From contig OX381707.1 in the NCBI GenBank assembly GCA_947462335.1, positions 20,710,404 to 20,774,403 on the forward strand: a stretch of DNA of 64,000 nt. Reading direction: 5' to 3'. Below, piece by piece: positions 23,550 to 34,851 of the stretch. The stretch's first letter is position 1; the number at the start of each line of letters is the position of its first letter. Under the pieces are notes generated by a model. That model searched no databases, was not told the DNA's origin, and saw only the letters and a program-made list of their open reading frames with translations. A program made the position numbers and the translations under genes. Source of the DNA: Harmothoe impar. Its lineage: Eukaryota > Annelida > Polychaeta > Phyllodocida > Polynoidae.

Positions 23550-26020
23550 CCACTTGAGCACTAAGACATACCTATACAGCCTATGGTAGTCACTTAGAAC
23601 AGTACTGCAGTTAGCTAAACACTCAGAGACTCTGGTATTTATGTGAATGATGTCCTAGCTTGGGTTCTACATCAGCCGAACAGTTCCTGGGTTCGTCTCT
23701 AAACTATGTGAGGTATACTAGTAGTACAGTTACCTGTTGGGTTCAAGGTTAATATAGAAGTACATGTTCTGTAAATCTGATATTAGGATGGCATTGTCAT
23801 TATGACTCATATATTTATCAGATAAAGAAACCTCAAAAGCAATGATATTTACAGTGAGGAGTTCTATATATTGGACATTACAAAATTGACATATCTCTAC
23901 ACGACGGTAAACATGGTTTTCACAACATTTTCAAAGTGTTCATGGCCTTCCCCGACCGTAAATGTCCATTTTTCTGTGCACAGGCCATTTATCTGGTTTT
24001 TTTTCTACCTGACTTGACCTGCAGCAAATTTTCACAGGATTCCTTGACTTTCCCTGACCATTTTTAATGTCCTTGTATTTCCCTGACCGGTGGGAACCCT
24101 GCGTTATACGTATAGCCGCATAGTCTCTACACAGTAAATATATTTATACATATGGCATATCCATGTGCCAGCCACATGTTCATACCTATGCGATACCATC
24201 CATGTAATACATGCGATGTGTGGCGCTCAGGGAATGTTAAGAAATATGTTTTCTCACCTGACCCCCCACCCAAATACACCGGCTTATATATCGGCTGACC
24301 TAACCCCAACAAATACTAGGTACACATACAGTGTAGACACTAGACCTATAATTCCCCCCCGCCGACACTGGAGGAAGCAAACATTAATAGATTTACTCCC
24401 TGGATAAACTGGGCCACTGACACCAGGAAAACATCCACCACATAAAAAACATTCTGGGTCAGTTGGTAATATACTTAGGCCAAAAGAAAATGGTGTTTCA
24501 GGTTACCTGACTCTACCTAACAAAACAGGATCAGTCTAGAAACTATGATCTAATGTTTGAGGAAAAGGAGAGATTTAAGGCTATTTCTGAGCATTGGGAG
24601 TCAATTTGGGAGACCTAGATTGAACATCACGGCTCACTTTTTAGCTTTCTGATTCGAAACCCGTTCCCAAAATAATTTCTTTCGGCCTGGGTAAAAAACA
24701 CAAGCCAAGTAAAAAGCTACCTGCCTTATTTCTTTTAACAATTTTTTTTGTGTTATCATTTTTTAGGGCCGAGGTTGGCGTGTGGTTGACACGGGACAGG
24801 TGGGTCTGGGTGTAGTGAGGTAACAGTGATGAGCAGCTCACGGTAGGAGGCAGTGTTAGGAGCAGCTCACACCCACCACAGCGCCCCCTACAGCTGCTCA
24901 CCAGTACCATCCCCTGTGGGGGAGGAATGTAGGCTAGACAGAGTTGCTCAGGTCACTGCTGCCTGCCTTATGGTGTTATCAGACTGGTGTCTAGAGCATT
25001 ATCATTTAATAAAGTGTAGAAAAGTTGGTCAATTTCCCATAGGGAAGAAGTACATGCAGAAGCAGGACAAGTGGCATCTCTGAGGTCTATGGGCCATGTT
25101 ATATACATGTTATATGTACAGGGTCACATGCAGTTGTGGTTATAGTTCCCAAATAGCTGGCCCAATAAGAGTGCAGTTCATATTCTTCTATGGCAAGAGT
25201 TAAATCAGGTTTAACTCCCTTTACTTTGTTTTATATGACTTAGTTCCCTCCAGTACATTATTGCAGTGCCATGGCTTCATAAGCATAGACCACATCCCTA
25301 AGGAACCTGCTTAGTCTCTTTATGTAATACTAAATACACCCCCAGGCTGGAGCAAGTCTAGTGGCTTGGGAGCAGCTCGGGGTGTGATAGATGAAGGAGC
25401 AGCTCAGGATTAGGAGAAATAGTGTTTACATGGGACGTGAGCAATACACAACAAGAAGCTGAGTAACTCAAGCTACAGAATGGCAGGAGAGGTCTGAACA
25501 CTTCCCCAGTACCTGCCGTGGGTTGGGCATAGGGGTAGATTCACCATGGGTCGATCACTTGAATTTGTATGGGAAGACCTCTGGTGGTTGTTTGTTGGAA
25601 GGAATGTAATCAATGAATGTAATCAATGAAGATCAATTCAGCTGTCGAATTCATGGTGAATCTACCTTTTTACCAAATATAAACTAGCCAATACCCCGAG
25701 TTCAGGCATTCTTAACATTGAAGCCCGCGGGTTTATGCTCTCATACAGGATTCTATTCAACTGGGAAAGGCATTGCCGTCAGAGGTGAACCATCCTTCCC
25801 TAAATAGATTAATCTGCGGTACTTCCAGACCGATGTGGATGCTGCTATGATGTGCAATGGTACTGTCCAATTTAACTAATGCTGTCATTTCACTTGGGAA
25901 TAGGACAGTATCCATGGGTGCATCAGTACTTAAATACTACTTTGGCAGTGAGTTATCCCATGCGGGAATTGTATACGATACAAATTGTATATTTGTAATA
26001 CCATTGCATATTGCATGGCT
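23550..26020. other. No gene recognised
   Basis: This holds a dispersed repeat fragment ending CCCTGACCGGTGGGAACCCTG (about 23930-24105), four GAGCAGCTC words (24831-25405) and a CTCF-like GCGCCCCCTA at about 24881. No splice-bounded coding frame was found. Confidence 0.45.
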
Positions 26021-26257
26021 TTAACCCTTCATGGGTAGTATACTCATACACATTTTGTTGATATACTACTTGAATACAGACCTGGGGAGTAACTCGCCAG
26101 TGCTTCACCCATGCTTCATGCCAACCCTACGGGTCAATTCCCAACACTCATCAAGGGTCGCAATGCCAACACTAACCGGCACCAGCGAGTTACTCGCTAG
26201 TTACTCACCAGCGCTGCATTGGTGCAACATGATAAACTATAGTCTTTAAACCATTAG
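26021..26257. mobile_element. TTAA MITE
   Basis: Left end TTAACCCTTCATGGGTAGTA; the hairpin GGCACCAGCGAGTTACTCGC is partly duplicated. The right end is degenerate (CTTTAAACCATTAGG). Confidence 0.65.
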
Positions 26258-26852
26258 GATTGTGGAGTCATCTGCTTGTACTAATGCCAGTAATGGCCTA
26301 TATCCTTGAAGGATGCCTTCTTACAACGTCTCTATTAGTGTGTTAGACCATATCTACATGTAAGGTACACCCTCCCCTCCTTACCCTTATCGCCCTTATC
26401 CTGCTCACCTTGCATCTTACCTGAGTCTCACTATCTGCTCACCTGGGGCAGGAGATACCTGAGACCACAGATAGCGGCGGGTAGGGTGGTAGAGGTGGGG
26501 GACATGGGATATACACAGGAGTGCATTCTGCTTACTCAACGCTAAGGTTCCACAGGTTTGGTATCCAGTCAGAAGGTCAGGGTTACTTAACTTCAACCTC
26601 TAAACCGGGTTGGATATAGACTCTTCTCTATACCATGAGGGGAGGTGGTATAATCCTCATAAAAGTGGGCTTTTAGGTTCATCTGACCCTTGCTCCAAGC
26701 AAAGGATTCTGCCTAGACCCCCCCCTTCCCTTACTAGTACTGTACAGTACTATGTTTCTGCATTGCTATATGCACCAAGTACATGTCTAAACACTATCCG
26801 GCCTTAGCAGGTATGTAATATCCTCTATCATCGACTTGGGAACAGCTTGGGG

Positions 26853-26935
26853 ATGCATTTATGTTTAATGCTGACCCTTCGGCAGTTTACCAACCCCGTA
26901 GATTCGGCATGATGCTTAAATGCAGCAACCCAATC
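26853..26935. mobile_element. TTAA MITE fragment
   Basis: Only the central GCTGACCCTTCGGCAG ... TTCGGCATGATGC segment remains. Confidence 0.4.
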
Positions 26936-27577
26936 AACAAAATAGAAGAAGGGCACTGAGTTAATCAGGGTAATGGACACGTATAGGCATGTAGCTGGAT
27001 GCCTTATCAATCAATCATATTAATAACACCCTGCATTCACTGCACAATTTTTGGGTGCATTATGTAACAGCTTGTGCCCATGTGACCACTGTTATCAATG
27101 CTTATCTCGCCAGTACAAGCTTAAGTAATGGACGCGCCCACGGGACGACCAGCTTGACCCCTATAGTATATACACCTTGTTGTAAGAAGTACCAGTATTG
27201 CTGACCAGCAGTTTCCTAAACAAGATCCACATAATATACTGCTCTAGGTGTTCAGATATTCAGATCTAAACACAACCGAAGTATAGGTACATATGATACT
27301 ATATATGATTGTCTCCCAGGAAGATTTCGGCTTGAAATATCCTGGGCAAAAATAACGACACAGCAGCAAACTGTCAAAGATTCCCTGACTCCCTGACTCA
27401 TGAAACCCCTAAGTACCCTAACTTCACTAAGTCACTCAGTGTTCTGTGTAGTCTAAGTACAGACACACTATACTAGTAGCTACACAACCCGCAGACAGGG
27501 TCTAGCTACAGGTCTACAAGGTGTCTTGTACCCCTGTGGAGCCATCACCACCATGTCTGGTTTCTCCCTCACCTCAC

Positions 27578-27687
27578 CTGGCCACAAGACCAGGCAGAAA
27601 AAAAAAGATAACAAAAACGAGGCCAATAACATGTAATACATATAAAAAGACTTGCACCAATTTGGCTGCTGCTGATGACACCAGCAC
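27578..27687 (-). CDS. Candidate transmembrane exon, 110 bp
   Basis: A strong acceptor (CATCTGCCCCCAG) and donor (CCAG|GTGAGG) enclose 36 codons that enter in phase 0 and leave in phase 2. They read VLVSSAAAKLVQVF, then a hydrophobic stretch through HVIGLVFVIFFFLPGLVA, long enough for one membrane helix. All three frames are open, so the frame is inferred from the upstream phase. If it belongs to the gene, the disordered array would be tethered to a membrane. Confidence 0.35.
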
Positions 27688-28520
27688 CTGGGGGCAGATG
27701 GGGAGGTAGAACAGTAAAGTGCCATGATATGGGTCGTCTTTTTGTGTCAGTGTTTTTTCTTCCACTTTCTGCTATTTTTCATCAGCCCCGTCTGGTGTTG
27801 TGAAGGGTGCAGGTGGATCGTGTGTATACCTGTATGATGATGCTAATACTGAGTCTGTCTGACTATGATAGGCTAACAGGACTATTGTACTAGAATTATA
27901 GTATGGTTGTATTGATGTAATCTGATTATATACTGGGTGGTATATGAAAGATAATCACCTAAATTTATAATTCGTTGTATTATTACATGTGAAGATATTG
28001 AGAAGATACCGTGTGGTCTTACTATGATAGTATATCATATGATGTATGTCTAAGCAGGCCACTTGTGTTCACCAGTAGCACAGCTATTATATTTATATTG
28101 AAGGCGATGATGTGAATGATTTGTATGAGGATGTATTTATGTGTGTTTATGAGAAGACGACAGAGGACGTGATAGAGGACGTGAGTACATAGGGACTGCA
28201 TGAATGGAAATTAAAATCAAAATTTAATATTATGTTGCAACTTTTTAATATGAATGTGTGTGCACGACTAGATTTAGTTTATATTTCAGAGATCAATATC
28301 TAAAGACCTCCTGGTGTGAAGGGCACGCGTTATTAGACGTGCGGTGTGTGTGTGTGTTGGGGTGTGTGGTGGTGTCTGGGTTTGTTTTGGGTGTGGCCAG
28401 GTGGTGGCAGTGGTGGTGCAGGTGTACTGGGTTCATGTGTGGGTATGTGTGTGGGAGGGGGGGGGGGGGTGACATTCCTCCCGTCCACACCCTGGAAGAA
28501 TACCCTGGTTTAAACACTTC

Positions 28521-28752
28521 ACGTGGCATACGTTTTGGGCACGTGGCATACGTTGTGGACGTGCATACGTTTTATGCATGTGGCATACGTTTTGTGCACA
28601 TGGCATACGTAGTGAGCACGTGGCATACGTTTTGTGCACGTGGCATACGTACTGATCACATGGCATACGTTTTGTGCATATGGCATACGTTTTGTGCACG
28701 TGACATACCTAGTGATCACGTGGCATACATTTTGTGCACATGGCATACGCAC
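28521..28752. repeat. 20-bp tandem repeat with E-box-like cores, about 12 copies
   Basis: The word GGCATACGT recurs every 20 bp. Many units contain GCACGTGGC, a perfect CACGTG E-box; others have CACATG or CACGTGA. Both strands give long false frames. Confidence 0.9.
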
Positions 28753-28811
28753 CTGCTCAGCACACCCCGGGTGTGTGAGGGGGGGGGGCACCTGTTGGGT
28801 GCACAGGTTAT

Positions 28812-29071
28812 TTAACCCTTTAAGGTCAGCACAATGCATAGATCCACTATACCCCTTTGTCGTCATGATGCATTAAATGAAGCCCTGGAAAGTAACTCAC
28901 CAGAGCTACATCAAGACATCAGACCGACCCTACGGGTTTGATACACTCCCGACGGGTCGGCATGATGCACCAATGCAGCAGCAGCGAGTTACCAGCCGGC
29001 GCTGCGTCCAATGCATTATGGCGACAAGTGAGCATGAACTTGGCAGCATCACGCCGTCCTTAAAGGGTTAA
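28812..29071. mobile_element. TTAA MITE, complete 260-bp copy
   Basis: TTAA at 28812-28815 and 29068-29071 bound the element. In order it has the left end CCCTTTAAGGTCAGCA, hairpin 1, the central hairpin ACCCTACGGGTTTG ... CGACGGGTCGGC, hairpin 2 and the right end GCCGTCCTTAAAGGG. It is a good reference copy. Confidence 0.9.
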
Positions 29072-29107
29072 CAGTACCTGTTGGGGTGGGGTAGATGAGT
29101 ACAGTAC

Positions 29108-29383
29108 CTGTTTTATCAATGCCATCCTGGTCGGGCTGCGACTTCTGCAGTAGTTGGTCCTGCTGCAACTCCTTGTCCTTATCAGTGTTATCATTGTCCG
29201 CGCCGTAGCGGCCCTCGGGCCCCTCGCACCGCGCGCACCAACACCACTTAAACACGGAACCCATCCTCTACCAGCATTCCCACCCTGATGAGCTGCTCCC
29301 TCCTGCTCCGGGCCGCCTCCGGGCCCTGACCGGCCGCCTCCTGGAGCAACTCCCGGCACGGGAGGCCGTGCTGGAGGGGCTGC
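29108..29383 (-). CDS. Candidate 276-bp exon with three competing frames
   Basis: A strong acceptor (CTCACCCCAGCAG) and the donor ACAG|GTACTG bound 276 bp. The phase-0 frame is open throughout; its first 40 codons (VPGVAPGGGRSGPGGGPEQ and onward) have the composition of this protein. Its second half is Arg-rich and unconvincing. There, a frame one base away reads CEGPEGRYGADNDNTDKDKE and is more protein-like. The remaining frame reads RELLQEAAGQGP and stops at TAA (29250-29252). A sequence indel, an extra splice site or antisense GC bias could explain this. Plus strand also shows a protein-like frame ending at GTGAGG. Confidence 0.4.
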
Positions 29384-29559
29384 CTGCTGGGGTGAGGAGG
29401 GGCAGGTAGGAGCACCGCTGGAGGAGTATAGATAGGAGAGCGGTAAATCCAGGTAGTGCTATAGGTGCTATACTATAGGGCTCTATGAGCTGCTCCGCTG
29501 CTGCTCACTATGCAGCTACTGGTAGTGGGGTAGTACCAGTGTAGGAAGGTATCACAGAC

Positions 29560-30180
29560 GTGTACGGCACCTAGAGGTGCTCCTCCGTCCCGGTCCGTGT
29601 CAGCGCACACCGGAAGCCGGTCATCCACACTGCCGGCACGTGTCGCCGCTAGGGGCCGCGTCGGGCGCTGCTGGCGGCGGCGGCGGTGGCGCTGGTGTAG
29701 GTGGTGCTGTATGGGTGGTGGTGGTGGTGGTGGTGGTGGTGGTGGTGGTGGTGGGTGAGTGGGTGGTTGTGGAGTAGTTACTCGCACCTGCTCACAGTGA
29801 GCTGCTCGGGCCGGCTGTTGAGCTGCTCTACCCCCACTTGTACCACGGCTACCACTCCCTACCTCCACCCCAACCCTCCTCCTCCTCCTCCTCTGTACCG
29901 CTCGTCAAGCTTTGGGGGCCGATCCAGCACCAAGCCCACCACCCACCACCCCCTCCAGGGTCCACAGTCCCACCCCACCTACCCCCTGGTCCCGGTTCGC
30001 CAGGGTCCCCAGCACCATGCACCCCTACCTTACCCCCCCCCACCCTCTCCACACACACCCATACGGCATCATTATACCTATCCCCATCCTCACCCCTCCT
30101 CTCTCCCCCACCACTCCAATCATGCACCCCCTCCAAACCAACACCGCCCAGCATGCGCTCATAGTCTATTAATAGCTCTG
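29560..30180. other. GC-rich block with a (GGT)n run
   Basis: A GGT/GTG run of about 45 bp lies at 29710-29755 between CpG-rich stretches. Both strands have open, proline- or glycine-rich frames up to 161 codons. A minus-strand piece (AGSVDDRLPVCADTDRDGG, about 29580-29645) ends at TAG|GTGCCG and could be an exon, but evidence is weak. Confidence 0.3.
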
Positions 30181-30188
30181 GGCTGAGC
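30128..30188 (-). CDS. Candidate exon, 61 bp (LSPELLIDYERML)
   Basis: The acceptor TTCACCATAG and donor GGG|GTGCAT enclose LSPELLIDYERMLGGVGLEG. It enters in phase 2 and leaves in phase 0, matching the candidate exons on either side. It looks like an amphipathic helix. The donor is not strong, and a Pro-rich plus-strand frame overlaps. Confidence 0.35.
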
Positions 30189-30446
30189 CTATGGTGAACA
30201 CACCCCACCACACACCCATACCCCCCTTATCCCACCTTGTCTCTCCCCAACCTGGGACATGGTGCTATCTATAATGATTTATGGCGCATGGTTTTTCCAT
30301 AAATGGGATTCGGCAACGGGTGTTATTTTTAGTCGGCAGCCATGCCAAAAATAGCCCACCCCAAACACCGCGTCTTGTGCTGGTATGATGCCGCCGGTGG
30401 GCCTGCAGGGGTGGGGGAGGTGTAGCATCACTATCATCACAAGCCA

Positions 30447-30678
30447 TTAACCCTTTAAGAGCAGCATAGCATTTTAATGTGCCATGCCCTTTGTCGGTCC
30501 GATGCATGAATGCAGCTCTGGCGAGTAACTCGCATCAACACTACCTTTCGGAAGTGTATCGATCTAACATAAGGTCCGACCTAAGGTATGAATAGTTGCT
30601 AGACTCGCCAGGGATTCATTCATGCCTCATGACAGCCAAGGACACTGCACATTAAAGTACTATGCGGGAATTAAAGGA
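30447..30678. mobile_element. TTAA MITE
   Basis: Left end TTAACCCTTTAAGAGCAGCA; hairpin GCTCTGGCGAGTAACTCGC; degenerate right end GCGGGAATTAAAGGAC. Confidence 0.7.
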
Positions 30679-30999
30679 CTACATCCCCACGCCCAAATTA
30701 AAACACCCCCGTGTACCCCTACATGAGCAGTGTGCATGGGGTGCAGGATCGGTGTCGCTATTTAGAGAACTGATGTAAGCCGGGCAGTCCCAGCGCTGTG
30801 CCTCAAACTTTTAATAGTGTGCTCATAATGCTTCCCTTTGTGGAGAATGCATTATCAAACTTTTGTGGATTTGGTTTTCGGAAATACCATTTGGGACATT
30901 ATTATATGACTCGACGTAGGATGATCTGTATGATACTGAAAGTCAGGCCTGGGGCAGAATGATGCGCCAAGTTTATGTAAAGTATTATTTGTAGTCGTG

Positions 31000-31202
31000 C
31001 TGCACCAACGCGGTGCTGCTACGTACATTTTGTAACTAGCTGGTACTATATTAGTGCATCAAACTGACCCTTTGGGAACTAATACACCAATCCCGCAGAG
31101 TCAGCATGATGAATTCATACTCGCTAGGCTGTATTCATGGATGCATCATGCCGACAAAAGGGCATGCTGCACCAAAGCAATATGCTGTCCTTAAGTGGTT
31201 AA
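31000..31202. mobile_element. TTAA MITE, left end lost
   Basis: The centre (GACCCTTTGGGAACTAATAC) and right end GCTGTCCTTAAGTGGTTAA are kept. Confidence 0.65.
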
Positions 31203-31786
31203 ACTAATCAACCAACCATGACACGTTTGATAACTGCGGCAAACAGGGCAATAAGTACGACCCAGCTACAGGGGAATCAGCATAACCTCCCCAGCAGAGG
31301 GTAGAGAGTCAATAAGACGCCCCTTCCCCTGCGCCATACCGTATACAGAGCAGCCTGCCAGTGTATAATATATGGGGCAGGGATCTGCTGGGACCAGCCT
31401 GATATCGATATGCACTGTCTGCATCAAGTATATATAGAGAGAGATGCACACACACTACATCTATAGACAAAGGCCCATCACATGAGGTGCATTTACATTC
31501 TTCACGAGTCCTTAAAAAATCACATATATAGACTCCAATATATGTAATGCTGATACAGACCAATTAACACCAGTACTATAGCGTGTGAGGATCGCCTTCT
31601 TCCACACTCATTGTTTTGGTTGAAAACACTTTTAACTCAGTATATGATAGGTCATGGACATATAACACAATATTCTTTTTATATTAGAATTCATCTTCCA
31701 CAATTCAATCTTTGTAGGCGCCTATACAATCAATTATTATTGTACTGTTGATTACATCCTGGTGGTAGTAGTATTGGTCTGGGGTT

Positions 31787-32030
31787 TTAACCCTTTAAAG
31801 TCTGCATAGTGCGTAAATATATTATAACATTTGTTGTCATGGTGCATGAATGCAGTTGTGGTGAGTAACTCCCCAGAGCTACATTCAAGCATCATTCCCA
31901 CTCTTCGATAATGTATCAACCCCATCGGATCGCCATGGTGCATGAATGCAGCACTGGCGAGTTACGGGCCAGGGCTGCACTCAAGAAAAAATGGCATAGT
32001 GAATTAAAGCATGATGCGACCATCAAATAC
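31787..32030. mobile_element. TTAA MITE
   Basis: Left end TTAACCCTTTAAAGTCTGCA; hairpin 2 (CACTGGCGAGTTACGGGCCA) is partly decayed; right end is degenerate. Confidence 0.7.
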
Positions 32031-32570
32031 TTGATAGAGGAGCGGGTCTAGAACAGCTGGGAGCGACTCGCGAGCAGCTCGTGCTGGTACAGGATAGGAG
32101 CACCGGACGACCCTAATTAACAAGGTGTGATCCAATCAATAAGCTCCTCCAGTAGGTGTTACCCCGGCCCCAATCCTCCTCATCTCTGCCCACGTAAACT
32201 GCGGGGAAGTACCGCTAAACAAGTAAAGTGGGATAAAACTATATATTCTGCCCAATACCACCAGCTCCTGCACCCACATCTACAATGAAGGTTTGATTGA
32301 TCTGGCAGTTTTCATCCTCTGGTCGACAAAATGCAGTAGATCTTACGATTTGGGCCAACATTTTGCAGGATATAATTTCACACAGGAATTCCTGTGGAAA
32401 GTCAGGCATTCCTGCAAGAGACTGAACGGTGGCACCTCTGACTCATCGTGTGTGTAGGGAGTGGTGCTAGTTGAACAAGGGACCCTGTCCCCCATTCCTG
32501 CTAACCCCTAACATCCCAACTCCGCCCCCCCCCCCCTTCCCCTCCCTCCCACTCCCCCTCCGGCCGTCAC

Positions 32571-32616
32571 CCTGATGGGCCCGGGACCCAGAGTGGACTG
32601 GTGAAGGGGCCACTGC
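32571..32616 (-). CDS. Candidate exon, 46 bp (SGPFTSPLWVPGPS)
   Basis: The acceptor GTCGGACAG and donor CAGG|GTGACG enclose an open frame SGPFTSPLWVPGPS that enters in phase 1 and leaves in phase 2. Phase 1 is exactly what E29 needs, and joining gives GQQPGG-SGPF. The exon is short and the region is GC-rich, so chance cannot be excluded. Confidence 0.35.
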
Positions 32617-32841
32617 CTGTCCGACACAGTGTGAAATTAGTCCGTGTAGGTGCCTGGGGTAGGCGGTAGGAGGTAGCGGCAGGGGCACACGGATGGGGGA
32701 GGGGGACCCTGGAGGAGGTAGTGTGGGGTGAGTAGTATAGCCCTACACAGGGGTGTAGGGGCTGGAGTATTGACCCTATCATTATGATATAAGGTCCTAG
32801 TTCTAGGTAGGAAAGAAGGTACTAGTTCTAGGTAGGGGAGA

Positions 32842-33054
32842 TTAACCCTTTGAGGGCCACATTGTGTACGAGGCCTTTTTGTCGTCTTGCTGTACAAACG
32901 CAGCCGTGGTGAGAAACTCGCCAGTGCTGCACGAATGCATCATGACGACCCTTAGGGTTTGATACACTCCCGACGGCTGTCCGGTGTTGCATTGGATTCG
33001 GTGCATCATGACGGCATATATGCACTATTCCGTCCTTAAATAGCTATGGGTTAA
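32842..33054. mobile_element. TTAA MITE with both TTAA ends
   Basis: TTAA at 32842-32845 and 33051-33054. Left end CCCTTTGAGGGCCACA; right end CCGTCCTTAAATAGCTATGG. The second hairpin has lost an arm. Confidence 0.75.
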
Positions 33055-33103
33055 ATCTCTGTATATTGGAGTAAAGCAATACAGGTATCGCTGTTCATTG
33101 TAT

Positions 33104-33427
33104 CAGGCCCGTAACTAGCCCTCTTCGCGGGGTGGTTCGTTTTTGGATATGGTGAAACTTGACATGATTATTTCAATGGTGGAACTGGACTTTTCTAATA
33201 TGAGTTGGAACTTTGTGCAATATATGTAAAGGGAAGGCTGAGTTTTGTAATCGATCTTTCATAGTTTTCTCTCTAAAATCCTTAATAATTGTCCGATCAA
33301 CAAACCATAAAAAATGAGATTGAGACATTTATTTCCTCTTTCCACTCAGCTAGGGTGGAACACTTTTCCTCCTTCAGGGAGGTGGGGTGGTTCGTTCGAA
33401 ATGACGAACCCCCTAGTTACGGGCCTG
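33104..33427. mobile_element. 324-bp TIR element, copy 2
   Basis: Same element and orientation as at 17029-17351, with about ten differences. It starts CAGGCCCGTAACTAG and ends CTAGTTACGGGCCTG, so here the TIRs are perfect over 15 bp. Confidence 0.85.
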
Positions 33428-33940
33428 TGTACACACTGCCACAGGGGACAAGGTGCATGTTGTGTATCATCATGATGTAGATACTGTCCAAACTAAAGGG
33501 AATGCCTTGGTATTATAAGCTGGTGTTTACTGTAGACAGAGGGGGTGTATAGATTGTGGTCGAGCTGGGCGGGGTGGCTGCATGGATGCTGGAGGAGCAG
33601 GTATGAGGTGAGTAGTGGTGACTATAACGCTCACACAGTAGCCCAAATAGAAACATCCCCTCATCTTATCCAGCCTCTATATCGTTGTGATTTCATGCCA
33701 ATCATACCCCCCCCCCTTCTCCACTCGCCGCCCAACGTCCGCCTAGTCCTACATTAGCCTAGAGCCGACTGGGATTCTCAGGATTTAATTTGATCTTGTC
33801 GTGATTCCTAAAGCTCAGCCGTGCTTTATCAAAAACCACCACCACAAACTATTGCCTCGCAGCCAGGATGCAGCTGGTTCTGCTAGTGCCGGCTCTTCCC
33901 ATCCACGGTCACTTCATTCTGAGTCTAATCCGCTATGGTA

Positions 33941-34140
33941 TTAACCCTTTGAGGGCCGCATGGTGCCACAAGGGCTTGTGTAGATTTGTCGTCATGATGC
34001 ACCAAGACAGCCACGGCCAGCCCTGCACTGGTGCATGCATCGTAGCCTTCGAAAAGGTGTTTACCATGTCGTGTCGGCATGATGCATTAATGCAGCACTG
34101 GCGGGCGACTTACCTCGGCTGTAATCTATAGGGCACTAGC
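33941..34140. mobile_element. TTAA MITE, right end lost
   Basis: Left end TTAACCCTTTGAGGGCCGCA and decayed hairpins are present; the right terminus is not recognised. Confidence 0.65.
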
Positions 34141-34460
34141 GCATTAGGCTATGGGGGCCGCCATCTTGGCTCAGAGCAATGCATTGTGGTTAGGCCCCCG
34201 ACTCAAGAGCAATGCATCATGGGTGATTTTCTAATCAGTCCCTTTGTTCTAGGTGTGAATTGAGGGGATCAGGTTGATAAGGAGATATGGGTGTAGCCCC
34301 CGACTACCTGAAGTACCAGGATGTGCTAGTGCCGTATATCTTATGATGACATATGGTATAGAGCATTAAATAACGTTACTGCTCTGGCACTCCCTGTTGT
34401 TAATGACTACAGCGAGTCCTGACCTCTATACCTCAGTATGGGCAGTGGTGCCGCATGAGA

Positions 34461-34851
34461 GTAGTATATGGGAAGTGGGGAGTGGAGCAGGGTCATACGC
34501 CGCCTTGTATGGTAGTTGGAAGTAAGTAGTATATGGAAAGTGGCATTTGGACAGGGTCCCTTATAAGGTAGTTCACAGTAAGAAGTATATGGAGAGTGGC
34601 ATTTTAACAGAGTCCCTTATAAGATAGTTTATAGTAAGTAGTATATGGAGAGTGGCATTTTGATAGGGTCCCTTATAAGATAGTTTATAGTAAGTAGTAT
34701 ATGGAGAGTGGCATTTTAAAAGGGTCCCATATAAGGTAGTTCACAGTAAGTAGTATATGGAGAGTGGCATTTTAAAAGGGTCCCTTATAAGGTAGTTCAC
34801 AGTAAGTAGTATATGGAGAGTGGCATTTTAACAGGGTCCCTTATAAGGCAG
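34461..34851. repeat. 56-bp tandem repeat, about 7 copies
   Basis: Units start with AGTAAGTAGTATATGGAGAG at 34689, 34745 and 34801, exactly 56 bp apart. Copies to the left are more diverged. Each includes GGGTCCCTTATAAGG. No coding potential is seen. Confidence 0.9.

Noticed and set aside
28258..28876. Frames of 80-185 codons on both strands
   Set aside because: They are translations of the 20-bp tandem repeat, whose unit gives a 20-residue periodic peptide in any stop-free frame.
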